Shown here in pieces: positions 17,106-25,269 of a stretch of DNA of 64,000 bases. Origin of the DNA: Gemmata palustris (GTDB lineage: Bacteria > Planctomycetota > Planctomycetia > Gemmatales > Gemmataceae); assembly GCF_017939745.1 (NCBI RefSeq), contig NZ_JAGKQQ010000001.1, positions 1,860,001-1,924,000 on the forward strand. Reading direction: 5' to 3'. The notes beneath the pieces are model-generated. The model did not search any database, was not told the origin of the DNA, and saw only the letters and a program-made list of their open reading frames with translations. Each line of letters starts with the position of its first letter. The first letter of the stretch is position 1. Made by a program: the position numbers and the translations under genes.

Positions 17106-18872
17106 ATGGCTGGGTCATCCCGAGGGTTGTTCGGCTTCGTCGCCCGGTTGCGCCCGTCGCTGTCGGCCGATTCCGACGCGGACCTCCTGGAACGGTTCGT
17201 CCGAACCGCCGACCAGACCGCGTTCACGGGTCTGGTTCAGCGCCACGGGGCGATGGTTCTCTCGGTGTGCCGCCGGCGATTGGGAGCCGAGGCCGACGCG
17301 GAAGATGCGTTCCAGGCCGTGTTCCTCGCCCTGGCGACCTCGGCCGCAACGATACGGCAGCGCGAGTCCTTGTCCGGCTGGCTGTACCGGGTGGCCCATC
17401 AGATCGCCCTGAAAGCCGCCGGTCGGCGCGCCCGGCGCCCCGTCGCAGCGCTCCCGACGAGCGAGGTGCCGATGCCCGAATCACAACTCCCAGTGTGGGA
17501 AGCCGACGAGCTGAAGACCGTCATTGATGCGGAAGTCGCCGGCCTGCCGGATAAACTCCGGGCGGTCATCGTGCTGTGCCTGATCGAGGGCCGGACCAAC
17601 ACGGAAGCGGCCGCGGCGCTGGCGGTGCCCACCGGCACGGTCGATTCCCGGCTCAGCGCGGCGCGAAAAACCCTTCAGGCCCGGTTGACGCGCCGCGGGG
17701 TGGCGGTCGGGGCCGGGATCGCGCTCGAACAACTGCTCGGCGGACCGGTAGAAGCGGCCGGCCCGCGACTCACAGAACTGTTTACCAGCACTATTTCGGC
17801 GGTGCTCACCGAGGCCGCCGGACCGGGGGGCGGGGCAGTCTCGCCCGCGGTAATCGAACTCGCACGAGGAGTAACTGTAATGACGACGAATCTTCGAGTT
17901 TTCGCAACACTGGGCCTCGTATTGGGGCTGTTGGGGAGCGCGGGCGCGGGGTTCTACCTCACCGCGGCCGACCCGGTGGCACCTCCGGCGAAAGCCGCCG
18001 ACCGCCCCCTCACCCCGGAACTCGTCACCGCTCCACCGGCCGCGAAGCCCGCTGTGCCCGAGGCGAAAGCGGATGTGAACGCAACCGGAGAGGCCGCGCT
18101 GCTCAAACTGGTGGGGGCAGGACTCGCCCCCGAGGGCGCGACGGTAGAGGAGGTTCTTGCCAAGATTGAGCAACAAACTGGCCTCATCGTCCGCGTCGAT
18201 ATCGCCGCGTTCCGGCGAATTGGTGTAATCAGCCCCGCTGGGGGTGCGGATGGAAATGCTTTCCCAACGAATGCACTGAAAACGATTTACGACACCAAGA
18301 TTGTGCTCCCATCGCGCGCGGAGAAGTTATCGCTGCGTGACGCTCTCGTGGATGCCCTGGCACAGGTCCGGTTGGAGCACCCCTGCACGTATCAGATTCG
18401 AGGAACACAACTGGTCATCGTGCCGGCCTACGTTCCCGCGGTTCGCCCCGGAGTCAATCCACTCGATCACACCGATGATGATGTAGAAACAATCAATTTA
18501 CAAATGTCTAGCGAACAAATTTACGGTGGGGTGGTGAGCGTTTCGGCCGAACACAAGCCACTGGCCGATATCCTCGCCGACCTGCGGAAGCAAACCGGGG
18601 CGAACATCGTGCTGGACCCACGGTGCGAAACTCAGGACAAGAAACCCGGGTTGACAGTAACCCTGAACGACGTGCGCCTGTACGACGCGGTGCGGGTTCT
18701 CGCGGATATGGCGGAACTGAAAATGGTGTATGCGGGGAACATCTACTACGTCACGACCGCTGCAAACGCGAAGACGTTCCAACCGCCCGTACCGCGCCAA
18801 CCCATACTACAAACGCCTCCATTTAACCCGCAGCCGAACCCCGGTGGAGTTGGTGGTGGGCCGGGTCGGTAG
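17106..18872 (+). CDS. ECF sigma factor with membrane anchor and two STN-like modules
   Basis: The 588-residue protein begins with an ECF sigma factor: region 2 at about 27-95 (DAFQAVFLALATSA, GWLYRVAHQIA) and region 4 at about 139-191 (LPDKLRAVIVLCLIEGRTN, TGTVDSRLSAARKTLQ). After a linker one transmembrane helix follows (about 263-286). The extracytoplasmic part has two modules resembling the secretin/TonB short N-terminal (STN) or DUF4974 fold (about 345-440 and 476-552; LADILADLRKQTGANIVLD is the clearest). A Pro-rich tail follows. Membrane-anchored ECF factors are a planctomycete speciality; release or conformational change would free the sigma domain, which is inference. No separate anti-sigma gene is adjacent. 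ATG 17106 follows a strong SD. Confidence 0.82.
   Translation: MAGSSRGLFGFVARLRPSLSADSDADLLERFVRTADQTAFTGLVQRHGAMVLSVCRRRLGAEADAEDAFQAVFLALATSAATIRQRESLSGWLYRVAHQIALKAAGRRARRPVAALPTSEVPMPESQLPVWEADELKTVIDAEVAGLPDKLRAVIVLCLIEGRTNTEAAAALAVPTGTVDSRLSAARKTLQARLTRRGVAVGAGIALEQLLGGPVEAAGPRLTELFTSTISAVLTEAAGPGGGAVSPAVIELARGVTVMTTNLRVFATLGLVLGLLGSAGAGFYLTAADPVAPPAKAADRPLTPELVTAPPAAKPAVPEAKADVNATGEAALLKLVGAGLAPEGATVEEVLAKIEQQTGLIVRVDIAAFRRIGVISPAGGADGNAFPTNALKTIYDTKIVLPSRAEKLSLRDALVDALAQVRLEHPCTYQIRGTQLVIVPAYVPAVRPGVNPLDHTDDDVETINLQMSSEQIYGGVVSVSAEHKPLADILADLRKQTGANIVLDPRCETQDKKPGLTVTLNDVRLYDAVRVLADMAELKMVYAGNIYYVTTAANAKTFQPPVPRQPILQTPPFNPQPNPGGVGGGPGR
17866..17871 (+). promoter_or_regulatory. Internal ribosome-binding site inside the ECF gene
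   Basis: GAGGAG lies 8 nt before an in-frame ATG at 17880 (Met259). Initiation there would give a separate 330-residue protein that starts right at the transmembrane helix and carries only the STN-like modules. The spacing is canonical; use is unproven. Confidence 0.4.
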
Positions 18873-18894
18873 GCGACGTTCGTCACTCGTTGAC

Positions 18895-19005
18895 GCGAAA
18901 GTGTAGTCCGCTCGCTCCGCGAGCGGGGCTTTGGCTTCCAGAGCAGTTAGCGAGTCGCATCGAACCAAGCGAACCGCTCGCGGAGCGAGCGGACTACACT
19001 TTCGC
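18895..19005. repeat. Perfect 32-bp inverted repeat with internal palindromes
   Basis: Arms 18895-18926 and 18974-19005 are exact reverse complements. Each arm contains the 19-mer CCGCTCGCGGAGCGAGCGG or its complement, itself an 8-bp hairpin with a 3-nt loop. The same 19-mer occurs at 28385-28403. It lies downstream of the ECF gene, facing the kinase gene. Confidence 0.85.
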
Positions 19006-19021
19006 AAGGCACACAAAAGTC

Positions 19022-19047
19022 ACGGCCGGCGCAGAAGCGCCGGCCGT
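19022..19047. terminator. Bidirectional terminator between convergent genes
   Basis: Perfect 11-bp stem ACGGCCGGCGC / GCGCCGGCCGT with loop AGAA. On the minus strand it is followed by GACTTTTGTG, so it most likely serves the kinase-esterase gene that ends at 19077. Confidence 0.75.
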
Positions 19048-19076
19048 TGCGTTTCAGTCGAGCGCGTGGGCGGTTG

Positions 19077-22000
19077 CTACTTGACCAGCTCCTTGTCCAA
19101 GTACGCGGCGACCTTCTCGGCCCAGAGCTTGCCGTGAGCTTTCAACCCTTTGGGGCTGAAGTGAATGCCCTTTCCGCCCTCGTCCCGGTTGTCGCCGGTG
19201 AGGGTGTCGGTGTCCGGCCCCTCGAACGCGACGCCGGTCTCCCACAACTTCTTTTGTCCCGCGCGCGGGTTCGGGAACGAGACCTGATTGGGGTTGTGGT
19301 ACGAGACCTGCGCCACGAACCACGGTACCTCCCAGCCGGCTACCCTGCGGGTCTCCCGAATCAGGGCCGTCATCTTGCGGGTGTACTCCTCGGCCGGCAT
19401 CCCGACGTCCGATTCGCCCTGGTGCCACAGCACCGCTCGGAACCCGTTCGGCCCGAATTGGTTCATGCGCCCCGTGGTCCAGCGGCACAGTTCGCCGCCC
19501 GGCGCCCACTGGTTGACGCTCGTCCCGGAGTGCCCGGTCGAAGCGACACCGATGGGAACTTGGTACTCCTCGAACAGCGCGTCACCGAACGCCGGCCAGT
19601 AACTCCCGCCGGAGGTGTTGTCGTGAACGCCGGGCTGCGGGTCGTCGCCGAGCTGCCAGCCGCTGCCGCTAAATGAGGACACCATCCCGGACTTTTGCTG
19701 GATCCGCTCTTGACCGCAGTTGGTGGAGTTGGACTGGCCCGCCCCGATAAAGATTTCGCCGACCCCGACGTGGTCCACACTCATCTCGCCCACGACTTTA
19801 CCGTCCTTCAGCGCGCGAACCTCGACCTTGTACCACCCCCCGGCGGGTGCCGGGACCGTGGCCTCGAAGGATCGTGCTTTGTCCGCGAGCGGAACCTCGC
19901 GCCACTGATCGGGCAGCATCCCCTGGAGCGGCTTCCCGGTGGTGCGAATTTCCAACCGGTCGTAGGCCGAGCGCATCCGCCCGCGAACGACCACCGCGCC
20001 CTGGAGCTTGGTCTTCCGCTGGAACACCTGGTAATCCGTTGGGGCGTCCAGAGTCAGGTCGGTCGCGAGCGCCGGCTTGGCCCCGGTGAGGTCGCCGAGT
20101 TTGCCCGCTTCGGTCGCGTCGGTCAGCCCGATCTCAACCGTGATGACGCGCTTTTCTTTGGGCGCGAGGAACGCCTCCCAAACCTGGTACTTCCCCTCCC
20201 ACGGCCCCCAAAGTTTACTCGCGCCCGTCAGTTTCATCTTGGCGCGCCCCGCGAACCAGGTGGTGGTCCCCCACCCCGCGCCCTCGGGGGCACCGGCGTC
20301 TTTCGTGACGGGCAGTTTCGACCACTCGTCTTTTTCGTTCCGCACCCCCGTCACCGACGTGTCCATCACGACGAAGAGTGGCATCCCCTGGTCGGACCGG
20401 TTCTCGGCCGTCCAGGTGATCTTGTTCGCAGCGAAGTCGTACTGGATCGCGGCCTTGTCGCACTGGGCGGTGATGGTCGTGGGGGCGGACTGTTTGATGT
20501 CGAACGGGAGCGGGTACCCGGGCAGGAAATAGACGCCGCGCGACACGTTGATGTTGGCTTTCAGCACCTCCACCCCGTCGATGCGGAGGCTCGGCATGCA
20601 CCCGTCCGAATCGACCGTCGCTTCGTACAGTTCGGTCTGAACGACGCGCGCGGGGCCGGACCGGGTGACGATAACGGCCCCCGGCGTCAGCACGGGTTTC
20701 GGAACCTCGGCGCTGATGGTCGGTTCCAGGGTGAACTGCACGCGGTTGTAAGTTTTCGCCGCGCTCTCCCAGACCTGGGACCGGAACTCCGAGAACGGCC
20801 CCCAAATTTTGGTCGCGGGGTCTTCCGTCAGGTCCGTCACCTTGAGCGCCGCGCGCCCGGCGAACCAAGTCGTCGTTCGCCACTTCGGGTCGAGCGGATC
20901 GGCCTGGGTTCGGGCCGCGGGGACCGAGAGTTGTTCGCCCTTATCGTTCGCCACGTCGTGAACCGCGCCCGAATCGAGCAGGAGGTAATACGGCACGGTG
21001 TCGTCGGTCGCGTTGTTCGCGGTGATCGTGAGCGCGTTCGCGCTGAACTCGTAGCGGATGCTAAATTGACCGTTCTTCGCCTCAATGACGTTCGGGGCGG
21101 TCTGCTTCACGTCGGTCAACTTGACCAGCCCGTGGTGCCCGGCCTTTTCGTAGTAAAAGTACCCGCCGCGCGCGATCGTCTGCCCGCCCGCGAGAGCGGC
21201 CCCGTTCCGAAGGAACTCGACGCCCGCGACCCGGAAACTGCTGAGACAGCCGTCCGCCTTGTCGATCAGGGCTTCGTACTTGGCCGTTTGAACCTGCAGC
21301 CCCTCGGCGCCGGCGGTGATGACGACTTTCGGGTTGGGCCGAGGAGCGTTTGGCCCCGCCGGGGTACCCGGAGCACCCGGAGCGTTCGCATCCGGCCCCG
21401 GTTCGACGGGACCGGGCGTTTGTTCGGTGCGCGGGAGTTGTACCGTTTGTTTGGGGGCCGGCCAGACCACGTAGCCGACGGCCCCGACGACCCCGATCAG
21501 CGCCAGCACCGCCCCGATCGCGATCCACCGGCGCCCCGATCGGCGCTCGGGGGGCGCTTCGACCGGCGCGGGTTTCGTGGTGCGCTTCGTCCGTTTGGTC
21601 GCGACCTCGGCGAGCGTCGCGCGCAAACGAGCGGCGCTGTCCTGGTCGCTCGCCGAGATCCCGACAACGACCTTCTGTTCGCTGGCGTCGGACAACCACG
21701 GCGCGAGCGCCGCGATCACCTCCCCCGGGGTCTGGTAGCGGTCCTCGGGCTTCTTCGCCAACATCTTCGCGACGATCTGGGCCAGTTCCGGCGGGAACGT
21801 CCGGTCCTCCGCGGCGAGGTCCGGCGCCGGCTTCATCTGGTGCTGGGCCAGTTTCTGGGACGTGGTTCCGCGGAACGGCGGTTTGCCGGTCACGAGCGCG
21901 TAGAACGTCGCCCCGAGGCTGTAAATGTCGGCCCGGATGTCGATCTGGTCGTCACCGAGCGCCTGTTCGGGCGCGAGGAAATCGACCGTGCCGACGATCG

Positions 22001-22721
22001 CGCCTTTGTCCAGCATCTCGGTGAGATTGTCGCCCTCGCTCGTCAGCGACCGGGCCAGCCCCATGTCCAGGATTTTGACGGTGCCGTTCGAGGCCAAAAT
22101 GAGGTTGGCGGGCTTGATGTCCCGGTGAATAAACCCCTTCTCGTGCGCGTGTTGGAGACCGGCCGCGGCCTGTGCGATGTACCCCACGGCCAGCGAGGGC
22201 GCGACCGTGGCCCCGCGCTCGAGGAGCTGGTCGAGCGTGCGCCCCTCGACGAATTCGAGCGCCAGATAGTGGACCTCGCCCTGCTGGGCCACGTCGTGAA
22301 TCCGAACGATGTTCGGGTGATCGAGGGCGGCCGCGGCGCGGGCCTCGCGCATGAACCGCTCGACACTCACTTTTTGGTCGGGACCGCGCTGGGAGCGGAG
22401 CACCTTGAGCGCGACGCGCCGACGAAGGGTGCCGTGTTCCGCGAGGTACACCGCGCCCATCCCCCCCTGCCCGAGCACGTCTTGAATGACATACGGCCCG
22501 AGCCGGAAGCCCTTGTGCCGCCCGGCGAGGAGCTGTTTCGCCTGGAACCGCGTGAGGAGCCCCTGGCGGACCAGGAGTTCGGCCGCCCGAATCGGCTCGT
22601 CCGGGAGGTCGCGTATTTGGGCCAGGCGCTCCTCGAGAGCGCTCGGCGGCGTGTGAATCCCGCTCCCGCGAATGAGAGCGAGGAGCTCCGCGGTTGTGGC
22701 CGGCAGAGGTAGTGCAGGCAT
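19077..22721 (-). CDS. Serine/threonine protein kinase fused to an SGNH (sialate O-acetylesterase-like) esterase
   Basis: The 1214-residue protein has a cytoplasmic Hanks-type kinase (about 72-345): glycine loop GQGGMG at 84-89, Lys106 in VALKVL, the HRDIKPAN catalytic loop from His199, DMG in place of DFG at 219-221, and a GTVDFLAPEQ activation segment. A single transmembrane helix lies at about 399-420. A beta-rich extracytoplasmic region of roughly 550 residues follows, with two similar halves (each with an EALIDKADGC/EATVDSDGC-like start and a TTTWFAGRA segment). The C-terminal SGNH esterase domain has GAGQSNS (Ser997), WHQGESD (from Trp1099) and IHFSPKG (His1187). The Asp normally just before that His is not in its usual place. 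Signalling through an esterase-like sensor is inference. Confidence 0.88.
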   Translation of the reverse strand: MPALPLPATTAELLALIRGSGIHTPPSALEERLAQIRDLPDEPIRAAELLVRQGLLTRFQAKQLLAGRHKGFRLGPYVIQDVLGQGGMGAVYLAEHGTLRRRVALKVLRSQRGPDQKVSVERFMREARAAAALDHPNIVRIHDVAQQGEVHYLALEFVEGRTLDQLLERGATVAPSLAVGYIAQAAAGLQHAHEKGFIHRDIKPANLILASNGTVKILDMGLARSLTSEGDNLTEMLDKGAIVGTVDFLAPEQALGDDQIDIRADIYSLGATFYALVTGKPPFRGTTSQKLAQHQMKPAPDLAAEDRTFPPELAQIVAKMLAKKPEDRYQTPGEVIAALAPWLSDASEQKVVVGISASDQDSAARLRATLAEVATKRTKRTTKPAPVEAPPERRSGRRWIAIGAVLALIGVVGAVGYVVWPAPKQTVQLPRTEQTPGPVEPGPDANAPGAPGTPAGPNAPRPNPKVVITAGAEGLQVQTAKYEALIDKADGCLSSFRVAGVEFLRNGAALAGGQTIARGGYFYYEKAGHHGLVKLTDVKQTAPNVIEAKNGQFSIRYEFSANALTITANNATDDTVPYYLLLDSGAVHDVANDKGEQLSVPAARTQADPLDPKWRTTTWFAGRAALKVTDLTEDPATKIWGPFSEFRSQVWESAAKTYNRVQFTLEPTISAEVPKPVLTPGAVIVTRSGPARVVQTELYEATVDSDGCMPSLRIDGVEVLKANINVSRGVYFLPGYPLPFDIKQSAPTTITAQCDKAAIQYDFAANKITWTAENRSDQGMPLFVVMDTSVTGVRNEKDEWSKLPVTKDAGAPEGAGWGTTTWFAGRAKMKLTGASKLWGPWEGKYQVWEAFLAPKEKRVITVEIGLTDATEAGKLGDLTGAKPALATDLTLDAPTDYQVFQRKTKLQGAVVVRGRMRSAYDRLEIRTTGKPLQGMLPDQWREVPLADKARSFEATVPAPAGGWYKVEVRALKDGKVVGEMSVDHVGVGEIFIGAGQSNSTNCGQERIQQKSGMVSSFSGSGWQLGDDPQPGVHDNTSGGSYWPAFGDALFEEYQVPIGVASTGHSGTSVNQWAPGGELCRWTTGRMNQFGPNGFRAVLWHQGESDVGMPAEEYTRKMTALIRETRRVAGWEVPWFVAQVSYHNPNQVSFPNPRAGQKKLWETGVAFEGPDTDTLTGDNRDEGGKGIHFSPKGLKAHGKLWAEKVAAYLDKELVK

Positions 22722-22963
22722 TTTTATTGTCACGCGAGAAAGGTGCGGGAACCGCGAGAAGACGGGCGACATGTCCGCGGTTTATCGTCCCGAAACATAG
22801 CTTACCTTTTCCGATCGTGCTGCCGCAATAATTATCTGTGGGGAGCACGAGAGCGATCGAAGGGCCGTTTATACGGTCCGCGAAACCGCCGATCCGCGCC
22901 CCAGCTTCCGCACGAACACGCCCCACCGCCCCAACGTCAAAACGTGAACCACGAGAGGCAAAA
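22722..22963. other. Region upstream of the kinase-esterase gene
   Basis: This stretch lies between the kinase start and the terminator of the downstream-facing cluster. It must hold the kinase promoter, but no clear -35/-10 pair could be chosen. No gene is supported. Confidence 0.35.
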
Positions 22964-23008
22964 AAGCTCTGTGGGCCACGCGCACGATGCGCGTGGCCCA
23001 CAGAGCTT
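22964..23008 (-). terminator. Strong intrinsic terminator closing the 13-gene cluster
   Basis: A perfect 21-bp stem (22964-22984 with 22988-23008) and a 3-nt loop lie 21 nt past the last stop codon. On the minus strand it is followed by TTTTTGCC. Confidence 0.9.
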
Positions 23009-23029
23009 CTGCGTTACACGGTCGCCCAC

Positions 23030-25186
23030 TCAGATCCGGTCGAGCGAGTCGATCCAGTTCTGGAAGTCCTTGAACGTGGTCTCGTCGAAATACTCTTTGC
23101 CCGATTCCTTCATCTCGCGGAAGATCACCGGGAACCGCTTCTCGATGAGCAAGTTCTTGTGCTCCACGATCTCCTTGATGAGCGGGTCTTTGTCCCCGCC
23201 CGTAATGAAGAACGACAGCGGTTGGTTCGCCACGTTGTCCTTGGGCGCGGTGCCGAGCGTCGCGCCCACGGTACAAACCCCGCGGAACACGTCGCGGGCG
23301 TTGAACCCCACGTAGAACGCCATCTGCCCGCCGCTCGCCATGCCGTGGGCCACGACGCGGGTGCGGTCGATCGTGTACTGACCGAGCACCGTTTTCACGT
23401 CCTGTACCACGAGTTCCGTTTCGCTCGCGACCCACCCGTCGGCGCCGTTGGACTTCGGTCCCATCACGATGAAGTGATTGTCCTCGGCGAAATCGCGGAA
23501 AGTCTTGGACATCTTCTCGCCGTCCTTACCGCCCTGCCCGGCCGGGTGGAACCACACGATCAGCCCGTGCGACACGTTCGGGTCGTAGTTGTCCGGGATG
23601 TACACCCAGTACTCGCGCCCGAGCGCCTCGTTGGTCCGCGTCAGGTACCCCGTTTCGACCTTCGGCTTGTCCTTCTTCTCGTCTTTCTTGTCGCCCTTCT
23701 TCTCGTCTTGGCCACCCGCGTCCGCGCGCACGTCGCTCAGGCCCTTCGGCGGGAACGGGTCTTTGGGGAACGGGTCTTTGGGCGGGTCTTTCGGCTTGGG
23801 CTGCCCCTCGAGCGCCTTGCCCGCGGAGGACGGCAGCGGGAGCTTTTCCGGCACTTCGTCGGGCACCGGGGTGAGCTTCGCGGACACCGTTTCGACCTTT
23901 CCGCCCTCCTTCCGCTTCACCTCCACCTTGACCTCGACGCCGGGCGTGAGGGTTTGGATCGCCGCCAGGAACGTGGCGCGGTTCTGAACGGGTTGCGCGG
24001 TCGCGCCGAACTTCATGATGCGGTCGCCGACCTTGATCCCCGCGGCCTCGGCCGGGCTCTTCGGGTACACGAAGCGGACCTCGACCCCCGGACCCGGGTC
24101 GTCCCGCATCGGCAGGATGCCGAGGTACGCTTTGACGTATGCGGTCGTCGTGCCGAGCAGCTTGATCCCCTTGAACTCCATCTCCTTGTCGCCGCGCACC
24201 GCTTTAAGCGCGATCTCGTCGCCCTCGTACAGCGGCCCCAAAATGTGCTGGAGGGCCGAATAGTCTTGGACCTTCTTGCCGTTGAGTTCGACGATCTTGT
24301 CATTGACCTGGAGCCCGGCTCGTGCGGCCGCGGAGTCCGGTTGAATGGCCCCGATCACGGCCGGGTTGTACACTCCCTCGCCCTTGGGCTGCACCCCGAG
24401 CAACCCGCGGCGCAAGTCCTGTCCCGCCTTCAAACGCGGCAGCGACGCGAGAACGTCTTCCAGCGGGACCGCGAACCCGATCCCGCCGTCGTACACGTCC
24501 ACTCCGGCCGTCTCGCCCTCGGCGCGGTTCGAGGCGGGAACGATGACACCGTACACGCGCCCCTCGATGGAGACGAGTGCCCCGCCGTAGTTCACGGGCG
24601 AGGTCTTCGCGTCGGTCTGAATCGCCTTGCCCCAAATGCGGTTGGTCGCGCTCACGATGCCCGCGCTCATCGACGGCGGGTGGTCCACGCTGTTGTCGAG
24701 CGTGCGCCCGAGCGACAGCCCCCACTGACCAATTTCGACGTCCTTTTTCGGGACCGCGTCGGGAACGGGCAGGTCTTTCAGCTCGATCTTGAGGAGCGTG
24801 AGCATGCGCGACTGGTCGTTGGCGACGATCTTCGCGACGACACGGTCGCGCCCGGGCACGGTCACGAAGATGTTGGCGGGTTTGTTCGCGAAGTTGAACG
24901 CGCTGGAGATGATGAACCCGTCCGGGGAGACGACCAGCCCCGTGGTCGGCCCGACACCCTTGCGGATGCCCGGCCCGGCCCCCTTCTTGTCCGAAACGGT
25001 TTCGGCCCCGCCAGTGGTTTCGATCTTCACGAGCGACGGCGCGACCTTCGCGGAGGCCGCCTTCATCGCCTTCTCGGTCGCCTCGTTGATGTCCGGCTTC
25101 GGTTGCGCCGAAACCGGCGCGGCGAGCAGAGCCGCGGCGACCACCGTGCCCCACGGCCGCGCGGTTCTGGGTACTGTGAATGTCAT
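23030..25186 (-). CDS. HtrA-like pseudoprotease with two PDZ domains and a C-terminal pseudo-hydrolase
   Basis: The 718-residue protein has a signal peptide (about 1-28), a trypsin-like fold (about 40-250), two PDZ domains (about 255-345 and 350-440), a Pro/Lys-rich linker (about 445-512) and an alpha/beta hydrolase (about 513-718). By alignment to the intact paralogue two genes upstream, the catalytic His is Phe97, Asp is Met128 and Ser is Tyr200 (PVNYGGAL in place of PGNSGGPL). In the hydrolase, the G-x-S-x-G position reads GMASG (Ala617), and the usual C-terminal GHEY reads GKEY (Lys697). Both domains therefore look inactive, so a scaffold or binding role is likely. It is the last gene of the minus-strand cluster, 83 nt behind its paralogue. 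Confidence 0.85.
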   Translation of the reverse strand: MTFTVPRTARPWGTVVAAALLAAPVSAQPKPDINEATEKAMKAASAKVAPSLVKIETTGGAETVSDKKGAGPGIRKGVGPTTGLVVSPDGFIISSAFNFANKPANIFVTVPGRDRVVAKIVANDQSRMLTLLKIELKDLPVPDAVPKKDVEIGQWGLSLGRTLDNSVDHPPSMSAGIVSATNRIWGKAIQTDAKTSPVNYGGALVSIEGRVYGVIVPASNRAEGETAGVDVYDGGIGFAVPLEDVLASLPRLKAGQDLRRGLLGVQPKGEGVYNPAVIGAIQPDSAAARAGLQVNDKIVELNGKKVQDYSALQHILGPLYEGDEIALKAVRGDKEMEFKGIKLLGTTTAYVKAYLGILPMRDDPGPGVEVRFVYPKSPAEAAGIKVGDRIMKFGATAQPVQNRATFLAAIQTLTPGVEVKVEVKRKEGGKVETVSAKLTPVPDEVPEKLPLPSSAGKALEGQPKPKDPPKDPFPKDPFPPKGLSDVRADAGGQDEKKGDKKDEKKDKPKVETGYLTRTNEALGREYWVYIPDNYDPNVSHGLIVWFHPAGQGGKDGEKMSKTFRDFAEDNHFIVMGPKSNGADGWVASETELVVQDVKTVLGQYTIDRTRVVAHGMASGGQMAFYVGFNARDVFRGVCTVGATLGTAPKDNVANQPLSFFITGGDKDPLIKEIVEHKNLLIEKRFPVIFREMKESGKEYFDETTFKDFQNWIDSLDRI

Positions 25187-25269
25187 CGGTGTGTTCCGAA
25201 TAAGTGCGGTCTGTTAATAATTGTGACGTCGTTCGCGGCGCCGACCGGGGCCGGCGCAACGGAGCCCGA

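Noticed and set aside
22964-23008. Inverted repeat considered as a mobile element
   Set aside because: Position just after a stop codon plus a T5 run fits a normal intrinsic terminator.
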